From positions 1 through 13,128 of the forward strand of contig JAFYBI010000445.1 in assembly GCA_017540285.1 (NCBI GenBank): a DNA stretch of 13,128 nt, read 5' to 3'. The notes under the pieces are model-generated. The model was given only the letters and a program-made list of their open reading frames with translations, was not told the DNA's origin and made no database searches. Shown one piece after another: positions 7,034-13,128 of this stretch. The position numbers and the translations under genes are program-made. How positions within the stretch are numbered: the first letter of the stretch is position 1; each line of letters begins with the position of its first letter. The DNA comes from Clostridia bacterium. GTDB taxonomy: Bacteria; Bacillota; Clostridia; Oscillospirales; CAG-272.

Positions 7034-7573
7034 ATGGCAGAAAAAAGAACCGTCGTCACCGAGGAGAAGAAAGGCTTCTCCATCCAGGATCTCATCGTCG
7101 TCGCCGTCCTGCTCGCGGCAGGCGCCGTCCTCAAGCTCGTTGTGGGCAGCGTCGTCAACTTCTTCGGCATGAAACCCAATTTCGTCATCGCCTCCTACTG
7201 CCTCGCCATCCTGCTCACCCGTCCGAAGCTCTATCAGAGCGCGATCATCGGTCTCCTGGCCGGCGCGATCTGCCAGTTCCTCCCCGGGACGCCGTGGCTC
7301 AACCTGATCTCCGAGCTCGTCGGCGCGGTCGCGATGGGGCTGTTGATCCGCGTCCCCATGAAGATCGGCAAGCTGGACGTCAACCCGATGGTCTCGACCT
7401 TCGTCTCCACCGTCCTCTCCGGCGGCACCTACACGGTCTGCCTATTCGCCTTCGTCAAGGCCACGACGGAAGGGCTCGTCGCCTACGTTCCGATCGTGCT
7501 CTGCACCGCGCTCATCAACATGGTGCTCGTACAGCTTCTGTACCTCCCGCTGAAAAAAGTCCTCGGGAAATAA
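7034..7573 (+). CDS. trpP: ECF transporter S component, TrpP-like (tryptophan)
   Basis: This 179-residue integral membrane protein is the substrate-binding subunit of an energy-coupling-factor importer. About 16 soluble N-terminal residues precede five or six hydrophobic segments. The first contains A24-x-x-x-A28, the small-residue motif with which S components contact EcfT. 'GMKPNF' at 45-50 resembles the GMKPD segment of Bacillus TrpP. AGGAG lies eight bases before this ATG; longer in-frame starts would begin inside the terminator T-run. Tryptophan is inferred from the Trp T-box directly upstream plus the TrpP resemblance. The dedicated EcfA, EcfA and EcfT genes immediately downstream complete the transporter. 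The S-component assignment is firm, the ligand less so; another aromatic compound or Trp precursor is possible. Confidence 0.83.
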   Translation: MAEKRTVVTEEKKGFSIQDLIVVAVLLAAGAVLKLVVGSVVNFFGMKPNFVIASYCLAILLTRPKLYQSAIIGLLAGAICQFLPGTPWLNLISELVGAVAMGLLIRVPMKIGKLDVNPMVSTFVSTVLSGGTYTVCLFAFVKATTEGLVAYVPIVLCTALINMVLVQLLYLPLKKVLGK

Positions 7574-7616
7574 CCGGCGGATCCCCCCGACATTCTGATT
7601 CCGAAAGGAGAAAACC

Positions 7617-8456
7617 ATGATCGAGCTGCAATCGCTGACCTTCCGTTACGCCGGCGCGGACCGGGACGCTCTTCACGACATCACGCTCACGATCCCGGAC
7701 GGCGCGTTCCTCGGCATCATCGGCCCGGCAGGCGCGGGAAAGACCACCCTCGCGCACGCGATCGGCGGGATCGTCCCCCACGCGGTCCGCGGCGATTTCT
7801 ACGGCGCCGTCCGGGTAGACGGTCTCGACACCGCGGACACCCGCCTCACCGACCTCTCCCGCATCGTCGGGACGGTCTTCCAGGACGTGGAGAGCCAGAT
7901 CATCTCCTCCGTCGTGGAGGATGAACTTCTCTACGGGCTCGAAAACTTCGGCGTCCCGCGGGAGGAGATCGAGGAGCGGATGAGCTTCGCCCTCGAAGAG
8001 GTCGGCATCGCGGCGCTGCGGCATCGGACCATCGCCTCCCTCTCCGGCGGGCAGCGGCAGAAGGTCGCCATCGCGTCCCTCGTCGCGCTGAGGCCGAAGA
8101 TCCTCGTCCTCGACGAGCCGACGGGGGAGCTCGATCCGTCGAGCAGCCGCCAGATCTTCTCGCTATTGCAGAAACTCAACCGCGAGTACGGCATGACCGT
8201 CGTCGTAGTCGAGCAGAAGATCATGCTCCTGTGCGAATTTGCCGAACGGCTCGCCGTCCTTAGCGAGGGGCAGATCGCGCGGCTCGGAACGGTGCGCGGG
8301 GTCCTCGGCGACATCGCGGGGCTCGAGGCGATCGGCGTGAACTGTCCGCGGTCGGCGCGCTTCTCTTCCCTGCTCGGGGAGAAGACGGGGCAGCCGGTCC
8401 CGGTGTGCGTGAACGCGGACGAAGCGGTGGAAGCGGCAAGGAGGTTGATCGGATGA
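7617..8456 (+). CDS. ecfA1: ECF transporter ATPase subunit (first)
   Basis: This 279-residue cytoplasmic ABC ATPase powers the ECF importer. In order: Walker A 'GPAGAGKTT' (residues 36-44), Q-loop 'VFQDVESQI', canonical signature LSGGQ (142-146), and Walker B 'ILVLDEPTGELD' with catalytic Glu167. The switch-histidine position reads 'VVEQKI', so Gln200 replaces the usual His. The C-terminal segment of about 60 residues is typical of ECF ATPases. GAAAGGAG precedes the ATG. The stop overlaps the next gene's start as ATGA, so the two ATPases are translationally coupled, as expected for a heterodimer. The numeral in the symbol is by gene order only. Confidence 0.92.
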   Translation: MIELQSLTFRYAGADRDALHDITLTIPDGAFLGIIGPAGAGKTTLAHAIGGIVPHAVRGDFYGAVRVDGLDTADTRLTDLSRIVGTVFQDVESQIISSVVEDELLYGLENFGVPREEIEERMSFALEEVGIAALRHRTIASLSGGQRQKVAIASLVALRPKILVLDEPTGELDPSSSRQIFSLLQKLNREYGMTVVVVEQKIMLLCEFAERLAVLSEGQIARLGTVRGVLGDIAGLEAIGVNCPRSARFSSLLGEKTGQPVPVCVNADEAVEAARRLIG

Positions 8457-9274
8457 TCCGCGCAGAACAGGTGAGTTACAGCTACGGCGGAGGCGGCCAG
8501 ACCGTGCGCGATCTGTCGTTCCGCATCGAAAAGGGCGAGTTTGCCGCGATCCTCGGCGAGAACGGCGCGGGCAAGACCACGACCGTCAAGCTGATCGACG
8601 GGCTTCTCAAGCCCACGTCCGGGCGGATGCTCGTGAACGGCCTCGACACAACGAAGACCCGGGTCAGCGAGCGGGCCAGGCAGGTGGGCTTCCTTTTCCA
8701 GAATCCGGACCGTCAGATCTGCAAGAGCACCGTCCGGGAAGAGATCGCGTTCGGGCTCCGCGCCGTCTTGGGCAAAGGGGCGGAGGAAACGATCAGAGAG
8801 CGCACGGACGAGCTGCTCGCGCTCTTCTCCTTCCGGGGGGACGAGGAGCCGTTCTCCCTCAGCCGCGGTCAGCGTCAGCAGGTCGCGCTGGCGTCCACGC
8901 TCGCCGTGAAGCCCGCCGTCCTCATCCTCGACGAACCGACGACCGGCCTCGACTACCGGGAATGCACCCGGATCATGGAATTCATCAAAACGCTCAACGA
9001 GACCGAGGGCACGACGGTCGTGATGGTCTGTCACGACATGGAGGTCGTCCTCGATTACGCACGGCGCGCGCTCGTCATGGCGGGAGGTCGCCTCCTCGCG
9101 GACGGGCCGGTGCACGAGATCTTCCGCGACGCCGCGCTCATGGAACGGGCCTCCCTCCTGCCGCCCCAGATCGTGCAGATCGCGGGACGGCTCGGCGGGG
9201 ACTATGCGGATGCGGACGACGCCGAAACCCTGTCCGCGCTCATCGCCGGCGCGGCGGAGAGGAGGAGAGCATGA
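8453..9274 (+). CDS. ecfA2: ECF transporter ATPase subunit (second)
   Basis: This 273-residue ABC ATPase pairs with the preceding one. It has Walker A 'GENGAGKTTT' (35-44), the ECF-type Q-loop 'LFQNPDRQICKS', Walker B 'AVLILDEPTTGLD' with Glu161, and an intact switch His194 in 'MVCHDME'. The signature is non-canonical, LSRGQ (136-140), with Arg at the first Gly. The start at 8453 is chosen because AAGGAGG lies just upstream and the ATG overlaps the previous stop. An upstream in-frame start would run deep into the neighbouring gene. The end again overlaps the next start (ATGA). Confidence 0.92.
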   Translation: MIRAEQVSYSYGGGGQTVRDLSFRIEKGEFAAILGENGAGKTTTVKLIDGLLKPTSGRMLVNGLDTTKTRVSERARQVGFLFQNPDRQICKSTVREEIAFGLRAVLGKGAEETIRERTDELLALFSFRGDEEPFSLSRGQRQQVALASTLAVKPAVLILDEPTTGLDYRECTRIMEFIKTLNETEGTTVVMVCHDMEVVLDYARRALVMAGGRLLADGPVHEIFRDAALMERASLLPPQIVQIAGRLGGDYADADDAETLSALIAGAAERRRA

Positions 9275-10020
9275 ACGGACTCTTTCAGTATGTGCCGGGA
9301 AACTCCCCCCTGCACCGCATGAATCCCGTGACGAAGATCTTTCTGACCCTCTCCGTCTGCGTCGCGGCCTTCCTCACGGACAACCTCTTCGTGCTCCTGT
9401 TCCTGCTCGTCTTCGATCTCATGATCGGCGTCGCAGCGGGTGCGGCAAAGAAGGCGTTCTCCATCTTCCGGGGCCTCTTCAAGGTCTCGCTCTTCCTCTT
9501 CGTTCTGCAGGTCCTCTTCATCCGGCGCGGGAACCGCCTCTTCTGGATCGTCACGGACGAGGGGCTCCTCACGGCCGCCGCGGTGGTGCTCCGTCTCCTC
9601 GTCGTATGCCTCCCGCTCGCGCTCATTCTGACGGTGACGCAGGTCTCCGACATCGCGAACGCCATGGTGCAGGTCCTGCACGTCCCCTATGCCTACGCCT
9701 TCACGCTCACGACCGCGATCCGCTTCATCCCCCAGTTCATGGAGGAGATGAGCGGGATCATGGAATCCCAGACGGCGCGGGGCGTGGAATTCGACTCGAA
9801 GAATTTCTTCAAGAAGTTCGGGATGCTCCTCCCGCTCTGCGCGCCGCTTCTGATCTCCTCGGTCCGTCGGACTGGCGCGACCGCCACCGCCGCCGAGGTG
9901 AGGGGCTTCAACCTCCGGACGCGGGGATCGGGCTACAAGCGGTACGGCTTCGGGGCGGTCGACTTCGCTGCCGTTCTGATCTCCGCCGCGCTCATCGCCG
10001 GCGCCGTCCTGATCCCGTAA
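9271..10020 (+). CDS. ecfT: ECF transporter T component
   Basis: This 249-residue membrane scaffold links the S component to the two ATPases. Hydrophobic stretches lie at about 25-60, 70-90, 105-130 and 228-249. Two coupling-helix motifs are visible in the cytoplasmic region: A169-R170-G171 ('QTARGVEF') and V210-R211-G212 ('AEVRGFNL'). These are the paired (A/V)RG signatures of EcfT that dock into the ATPase grooves. GAGAGGAGG precedes the ATG, which overlaps the previous stop. It is the last gene of the operon, followed by a strong bidirectional terminator. Confidence 0.93.
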   Translation: MNGLFQYVPGNSPLHRMNPVTKIFLTLSVCVAAFLTDNLFVLLFLLVFDLMIGVAAGAAKKAFSIFRGLFKVSLFLFVLQVLFIRRGNRLFWIVTDEGLLTAAAVVLRLLVVCLPLALILTVTQVSDIANAMVQVLHVPYAYAFTLTTAIRFIPQFMEEMSGIMESQTARGVEFDSKNFFKKFGMLLPLCAPLLISSVRRTGATATAAEVRGFNLRTRGSGYKRYGFGAVDFAAVLISAALIAGAVLIP

Positions 10021-10021
10021 C

Positions 10022-10084
10022 AAAAAAACGGCGGGCTGCCGCAGAATTCTTTCTCCCAAACCGGAGAGAGGCGGCAGCCCTTTT
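10022..10084. terminator. Bidirectional intrinsic terminator
   Basis: GGGCTGCCGC (10033-10042) pairs perfectly with GCGGCAGCCC (10071-10080), and inner TTTCTCC/GGAGAGA arms extend the stem. TTTT follows on the plus strand, and the seven A's at 10022-10028 give a T-run on the minus strand. It ends the ECF operon (plus) and the small membrane protein pair (minus), which converge here. Confidence 0.92.
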
Positions 10085-10086
10085 CC

Positions 10087-10392
10087 TTATTTCCGTTTCA
10101 GCGCGGCCCGGACCTTGCCCTGCGGATCCTTGACGAGCAGGACGACGAGCCAGATCACCAGTCCCAGCGCGACGACGGAGAGACCGAGATAGAAATCGTT
10201 CACGAGGTCTTCGAGCGCGGGCGTGAAGAACTCCGCGCCGAGCTCGATGTATTCCGTGATCGCGTCGAACAGCCACATCAGGGACGCGCCCCAAAAGAGC
10301 CAGCAGAGGACGCCGAGCTTCATGTCGGTCTTTCCCCTGTACCAGAGAACGGTCGCGATGACGGCGGCGAAAACCGTGGTCAGCAGTGTCAT
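10087..10392 (-). CDS. Small three-helix membrane protein of unknown function (second of pair)
   Basis: I do not recognise a characterised family for this 101-residue protein. It has three hydrophobic segments: about 1-17, 26-45 ('LGVLCWLFWGASLMWLFDAI') and 67-87. The loop between helices 2 and 3 is acidic (Glu47, Glu50, Glu54, Glu61, Asp62, Asp66), and a basic tail follows (KDPQGKVRAALKRK). The segment W34-G-A-S...F42-D43 matches W49-G-G-S...F57-E58 in its partner, so the two look like diverged copies of one fold. The start at 10392 overlaps the partner's stop (ATGA), with GGAGG ten bases ahead, which indicates coupled, near equimolar translation. Longer upstream reading in this frame gives Arg/Gly-rich nonsense and is rejected. 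Confidence 0.82.
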   Translation of the reverse strand: MTLLTTVFAAVIATVLWYRGKTDMKLGVLCWLFWGASLMWLFDAITEYIELGAEFFTPALEDLVNDFYLGLSVVALGLVIWLVVLLVKDPQGKVRAALKRK

Positions 10393-10775
10393 GACTGTAC
10401 CTCCGCGGCCTCGGTCTCCACCGGAGCGGGCCTCTTTTCGATGGCCTTCGCGACGAGGACCATGCCGACCCAGACGCCCGTGACGAGCACCGCCATGCCG
10501 ACGCCGACCGTGCCCATTTCCCGGAGCATCTCGACCGTCTCCCCTTCGGCGGCCGCCGTCAGGAACGGGAAGAACGGCGTGACCTCCCCGTGCCAGACGT
10601 GCTCGAACGCGAGAAGCGCGGAGCCGCCCCAGAGCAGGTTGTTCAGCCAGTTCAGCTTGGAGCCGAACGTGATCTTCGCTTCCGCCTCGGATGCGGGAGC
10701 GCTGTCTTTTTTCATCGCCTTGGACACGACGGTGGTGACGATCGCCTCCGCTGCGGGTACGAGAAAACATGCCAT
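10389..10775 (-). CDS. Small three-helix membrane protein of unknown function (first of pair)
   Basis: This 128-residue protein belongs to no characterised family I can name. Residues 1-20 (MACFLVPAAEAIVTTVVSKA) are hydrophobic, followed by a charged loop. A second segment covers about 41-62 ('LNWLNNLLWGGSALLAFEHVWHGE') and a third 88-110. Glu58, His59, His62 and Glu64 cluster at the end of helix 2 and could bind a metal or cofactor. GGGAGG lies five bases before this start; a longer in-frame start would run through the leader hairpins. It is the promoter-proximal gene of a two-gene unit, preceded by a structured leader of about 145 nt that contains a possible attenuator. Confidence 0.82.
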   Translation of the reverse strand: MACFLVPAAEAIVTTVVSKAMKKDSAPASEAEAKITFGSKLNWLNNLLWGGSALLAFEHVWHGEVTPFFPFLTAAAEGETVEMLREMGTVGVGMAVLVTGVWVGMVLVAKAIEKRPAPVETEAAEVQS

Positions 10776-10921
10776 ATTGGCCTCCCATCTCTTCCGGATC
10801 GGTTTAAACACAAAAAGACACACGCCTCCCTGAGAGAGCCGCATGTCTTCGTGAACATGATTCCGGAAAAATGTATGTATTGTGATTTCGGGGTCTCCCC
10901 AGCAGTCAGCTTCGTGCCGAC
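10776..10921 (-). promoter_or_regulatory. Structured 5' leader, candidate riboswitch or attenuator of unknown class
   Basis: On the minus strand the transcript should begin near 10921 and run 145 nt to the ATG. From its 5' end it shows GTCGGC-ACGAA-GCTGAC (10921 to 10905), with one G-T pair, then GGGG-AGA-CCCC (10900 to 10890). CATGTT...GACATG (10859 to 10842) is next, a 6-bp hairpin. It competes directly with a larger hairpin whose 5' arm starts at 10847 and which is followed by five T's. A competing hairpin plus a terminator before the start codon is the layout of a transcriptional riboswitch. I could not match the first 75 nt to any riboswitch class I know, and it lacks T-box hallmarks. 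Confidence 0.55.
10812..10847 (-). terminator. Terminator-like hairpin inside the leader
   Basis: On the minus strand the hairpin runs from 10847 to 10817. GACATGCG pairs with CGTGTGTC (two G-T pairs), with further CTC/GAG-type pairing inside. TTTTT (10816-10812) and then GTGTTT follow. It sits between promoter and gene, so it would act as an attenuator rather than an end-of-operon terminator. The wobble pairs make it moderately strong at best. Confidence 0.55.
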
Positions 10922-10927
10922 GGGATG

Positions 10928-10956
10928 ATTATACCATATTTCATCCGGTCTGTCAA
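10928..10956 (-). promoter_or_regulatory. Perfect-consensus sigma-A promoter for the small membrane protein pair
   Basis: On the minus strand TTGACA (10956-10951) and TATAAT (10933-10928) are separated by exactly 17 bases. The -35 box lies 15 bases after the serine hydrolase stop. A maximal promoter followed by a long structured leader argues that expression is set after initiation. Confidence 0.9.
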
Positions 10957-10970
10957 GACGGTTTGATCGG

Positions 10971-11840
10971 TCAGCCCCGGTAATCCCGGACAAATTTCAT
11001 CACCGTGTCGGAATTGGCGCCGTAGGCCTGCAGGGCGACCACGCGATCCGCCGACGGCGCGACGATCAGCTTCTGCCCGAACATGCCGCCCTTGAAATAG
11101 ACGCGGTGCTCGTCGTCCCAGTCGAGGGCGAATCCGCGCTCCACGGCGAGCTTCGTCCACGCCTCCGAGAGGATGCGCCGTCCCCGGTAGAGCCCGCCGT
11201 CACGGTAGATCATCCCGAGCTTGACCATGTCCTCCGCGCCGATGTAGAGCCCCGAGCCGCCCACCGGATGTCCGTGCGGACAGCAGGACCACGCCATCTC
11301 GCGGTACCCGAGCGGATAGAAGAGGTTGGGCCAGAGATACCGGTCGAGCGCCACGCCCGTCCTCACCGCAGCCGCCCGCGCCAAGAGATAGAACGCGCCG
11401 TCCGAGTACTTCTCATCGGTCCCCGGCGTGTAGGCGAGGGGATAGGTCATCGTGTACGCGAGATAGTCCTCGCCGAAGTCCGCGACGTTGCAGCAGTCGA
11501 TGTCGAGGAAGCCGCCCGGCAGGCCCAGCCGGTGGGTCAGGGCCATCTCGACCGTCGCAAGATGCCAGCGCGGATCCATCTTCGCCTTCGTCTCGGGAGA
11601 GAGCTCCGGGTCGAGGATGTCCGTGAGCTTCTCGTCGAGCGAGATCAGCCCGCGGTCCCAGAGAAGCCCGATGCCCGTCATCACGAACGTCTTCGAGACG
11701 GAATAGGTGTCCTGGCAGGGGTTCGCCTCCTGCATCTCCCAGGTCTCGATCTCCCCGTCCCCCTGCACCTCCGACAGACGGATGATCTTGAACGGCTGTT
11801 CTTCCATGAACGCCGCGAAATCCTTTAAAAACTGCCTCAT
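10971..11840 (-). CDS. Serine hydrolase, class C beta-lactamase/PBP-like fold, cytoplasmic
   Basis: This 289-residue protein belongs to the beta-lactamase-related serine hydrolases (esterase, peptidase or amidase activities are known in the family). The nucleophile motif is S47-V-S-K50 in 'DTYSVSKTF'. The second motif reads 'KYSDGAFYLLARAA', where Asp replaces the usual Asn of YxN. The third, normally HxG or KTG, corresponds to 'FKGGMFGQKLIVAP'. It is shorter than typical AmpC-like enzymes and lacks a signal peptide, so it is unlikely to be a periplasmic-type beta-lactamase or cell-wall enzyme. GGGAGG lies just upstream of the ATG at 11840; the longer in-frame extension is Arg/Gly-rich and overlaps the preceding gene. 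It probably shares a transcript with the membrane protein upstream (71-base gap, no promoter seen). The substrate is unknown. Confidence 0.85.
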   Translation of the reverse strand: MRQFLKDFAAFMEEQPFKIIRLSEVQGDGEIETWEMQEANPCQDTYSVSKTFVMTGIGLLWDRGLISLDEKLTDILDPELSPETKAKMDPRWHLATVEMALTHRLGLPGGFLDIDCCNVADFGEDYLAYTMTYPLAYTPGTDEKYSDGAFYLLARAAAVRTGVALDRYLWPNLFYPLGYREMAWSCCPHGHPVGGSGLYIGAEDMVKLGMIYRDGGLYRGRRILSEAWTKLAVERGFALDWDDEHRVYFKGGMFGQKLIVAPSADRVVALQAYGANSDTVMKFVRDYRG

Positions 11841-11911
11841 ATCGTCCTCCCGATGGATTTGTTTGCCGTTTCTGCCGCTCGCCGGTTCCCGCAGTCCGAG
11901 AGCCGGCGGTC

Positions 11912-12364
11912 TTATCCCTCTTTCTCCGCCTCGAACCCGTAGCCCATGGCATACGTCTCCGCCGTGCCGCCGCGGTGCCGGGTGATCAAGAGATGCGCCG
12001 CGTCCCCCGCGGTAAAGCCCTCGACGGTCACATAGTCGTCCCGCCATTCGGCCGGGGACGCTTTTTTTGCTTCCGGGACGAGGACGGCGGCCTCCGGATG
12101 CGCGGGATCGTTCGCAGGCTTATGAGACACGTACGTCTCTCCGTCGATGGTGACTGTCCCGCTCAGCCGGTCCTGCGTGAAGATGCCCTTCCGGATTCTC
12201 AGATCCAGCGTGATCTGTGCCTCGGTCTCTTCCGCGCTCCGCATCACACCGGACAGCGCGATCTTCTCCGGCCGGCAGTACAGGAAGAGAACGACGATCA
12301 GCATGAAGACCGCCGAACCGAGACAGATATGCCAGTATCGATCCGCCTGTTTATGCCTTTCCAT
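11912..12364 (-). CDS. Membrane-anchored protein of unknown function, one transmembrane helix
   Basis: I do not recognise this 150-residue protein. After a short basic N-terminus (MERHKQADRYW) there is a single strongly hydrophobic helix at about 12-30 ('HICLGSAVFMLIVVLFLYC'). An extracytoplasmic domain of about 115 residues follows, with alternating hydrophobic strands ('AQITLDLRIRKGIF', 'LSGTVTIDGETYVS', 'DYVTVEGF', 'HLLITRH'), which suggests a small beta-sandwich. The start is fixed by AAAGGAG seven bases before the ATG. It lies 79 bases after the solute-binding protein gene and 71 bases before the serine hydrolase, all on the same strand with no clear promoter or terminator between them. 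Confidence 0.8.
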   Translation of the reverse strand: MERHKQADRYWHICLGSAVFMLIVVLFLYCRPEKIALSGVMRSAEETEAQITLDLRIRKGIFTQDRLSGTVTIDGETYVSHKPANDPAHPEAAVLVPEAKKASPAEWRDDYVTVEGFTAGDAAHLLITRHRGGTAETYAMGYGFEAEKEG

Positions 12365-12443
12365 GACTGCTCCTTTCGCGCGGATTACGCCGCCGTGCTC
12401 ATCGGTGTGCCGGGGAAGAACGGGACGGCCGAGGATCACGCGC

Positions 12444-13128
12444 TCAGTCCCCGTTCATCTGGTCGAGCATCTTCTGATACGTCTTGTTGACAACCTTCAT
12501 GATCGACTGCGCGTAGCTGGCCGGGCTGGCGGTCGGGTCGTTCACGAACTTCGCAAAGTACTTGTATTCCCCGAGCATCCCGGAGGGATCGACGTTGTAC
12601 GAAAGGTCGCAGATCGCCTTCTCGCGCATCATGCGGTAGATGTTCTTCGAATCCTCGTCCCTCAGGATCTTCCCCTCGACGTACTGCTCGATGAACGCGT
12701 CCACCACGTACTTGTTCGAGCCCGCGCTGAGCACCTCGACGATCGTGCCGGTCCGGAGGGGATCGTTCAAGGTGATCGGCGCCGCCATCATGCCGCCCAC
12801 GGTCCAGATCGTGTAGTCGTCGGTCTCATCGAGCTTCGGGTAGGGCAGATAGCCGAAATCGAATTCGAGATCGCGCAGCAGCACCGGGTCGGAGCCGTAG
12901 CCCTCGAAGAGCGCGTTGCCCGCCTCGAAGACCTTGTACTGCTCGTTCCCGTTCGTCGTGAAGAAGACGTCCGGGTCGGCGCGGAGGGCCTGCATCAGCT
13001 CCACGATGCGGACGATGCGGTCGGATACGAGGTTGAAGCGGAAGCCGTCCTCGTCCCAATACATCGGCAGCTCGCCGAAGTTGAAGCCGAACCCCGAGAT
13101 GTACGCAGCGTTCATTGCCATGCCGTAG
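12444..13128 (-). CDS. Extracellular solute-binding protein, C-terminal 228 residues (5' end off window)
   Basis: The frame is open across the window edge at 13128, so this is the 3' part of a longer gene; the Met at 13121 is internal. The sequence has the features of the second lobe of large clostridial solute-binding proteins. 'FEAGNALFEGYGSDPVLLRDLEFDFGYLPYPKLDETDDY' corresponds to 'FPSSRALFMGGELKDAQVFRDMDDEFGVLPLPKYDEGQKDY' in the protein at 2920-4425. Late helices follow ('YAQSIMKVVNKTYQKMLDQM'). It is the third member of this family in 13 kb. The one-helix protein and the serine hydrolase follow on the same strand, possibly in one transcript. Confidence 0.87.
   Translation of the reverse strand, partial: YGMAMNAAYISGFGFNFGELPMYWDEDGFRFNLVSDRIVRIVELMQALRADPDVFFTTNGNEQYKVFEAGNALFEGYGSDPVLLRDLEFDFGYLPYPKLDETDDYTIWTVGGMMAAPITLNDPLRTGTIVEVLSAGSNKYVVDAFIEQYVEGKILRDEDSKNIYRMMREKAICDLSYNVDPSGMLGEYKYFAKFVNDPTASPASYAQSIMKVVNKTYQKMLDQMNGD

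Noticed and set aside
10776..10859. Leader peptide starting at the ATG within the small-membrane-protein leader (minus strand, 10859)
   Set aside because: It lacks a ribosome binding site, the frame runs on through the downstream gene, and there is no run of regulatory codons. The same bases are better explained as hairpin arms.
2855..10883. Shared 12-mer ACAATACATACA in the lipoprotein operon promoter (2855-2866) and the small-membrane-protein leader (10872-10883, minus)
   Set aside because: Several 12-base matches are expected by chance in 13 kb, and the two copies sit at different positions relative to their promoters.
11841..11911. GCCGG/CCGGC inverted repeat between the one-helix protein gene and the serine hydrolase as a terminator
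   Set aside because: Only five base pairs are continuous and no T-run follows on the transcribed strand.
1..13128. The two edge solute-binding protein fragments (1-804 and 12444-13128) as halves of one gene
   Set aside because: They lie at opposite ends of the window, each is continuous to its edge, and nothing suggests circularity. They are simply two paralogues cut by the window.

Overview
The window reads as a GC-rich Gram-positive gut or rumen Clostridia chromosome (Bacillota). Four things support this: a T-box leader, consensus sigma-A promoters with 17-base spacers, strong GGAGG-type ribosome binding sites, and solute-binding lipoproteins of the kind abundant in uncultured Oscillospirales- and Christensenellales-like genomes. 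The taxonomic call is inference. I see no mobile elements, CRISPR arrays, tRNAs or rRNAs.

Left part (1-6606) is a sugar-scavenging region. A truncated solute-binding lipoprotein gene (minus) is divergent from a cytoplasmic clan GH-A (GH5-like) glycoside hydrolase (plus), and each has its own sigma-A-like promoter in the 241-base gap. A four-gene plus-strand unit follows: solute-binding lipoprotein, BlaI/MecI-type repressor, GH51 alpha-L-arabinofuranosidase and a small eight-cysteine protein. It has its own promoter and a perfect palindrome just downstream of the predicted transcription start. The simplest reading is uptake and intracellular trimming of arabinose-containing oligosaccharides, with a locally encoded repressor. 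No permease genes are present.

Middle part (6643-10084) is a complete, self-contained ECF transporter operon. A perfect-consensus promoter drives a T-box leader whose probable specifier codon is UGG (Trp) and whose acceptor-binding UGGN is UGGC, which fits the G discriminator base of bacterial tRNA-Trp. The leader ends in an intrinsic terminator. A TrpP-like S component, two ECF ATPases and EcfT follow, the last three joined by ATGA overlaps. A bidirectional terminator closes the unit. The operon is best explained as a dedicated tryptophan importer switched on when tRNA-Trp is uncharged. The two ATPases carry complementary degeneracies that predict one canonical and one degenerate ATP site.

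Right part (10087-13128, all minus) has two units. The first is a translationally coupled pair of small three-helix membrane proteins of unknown function that share a WG[GA]S motif. They lie behind a perfect-consensus promoter and a leader of about 145 nt. The leader holds two 5' hairpins and a pair of mutually exclusive hairpins, one of them terminator-like, so it is a candidate riboswitch or attenuator of a class I cannot name. This is the strongest candidate for something undescribed. The second unit is the 3' part of a third solute-binding protein gene, then a one-helix membrane-anchored protein of unknown function, then a cytoplasmic serine hydrolase of the beta-lactamase fold.
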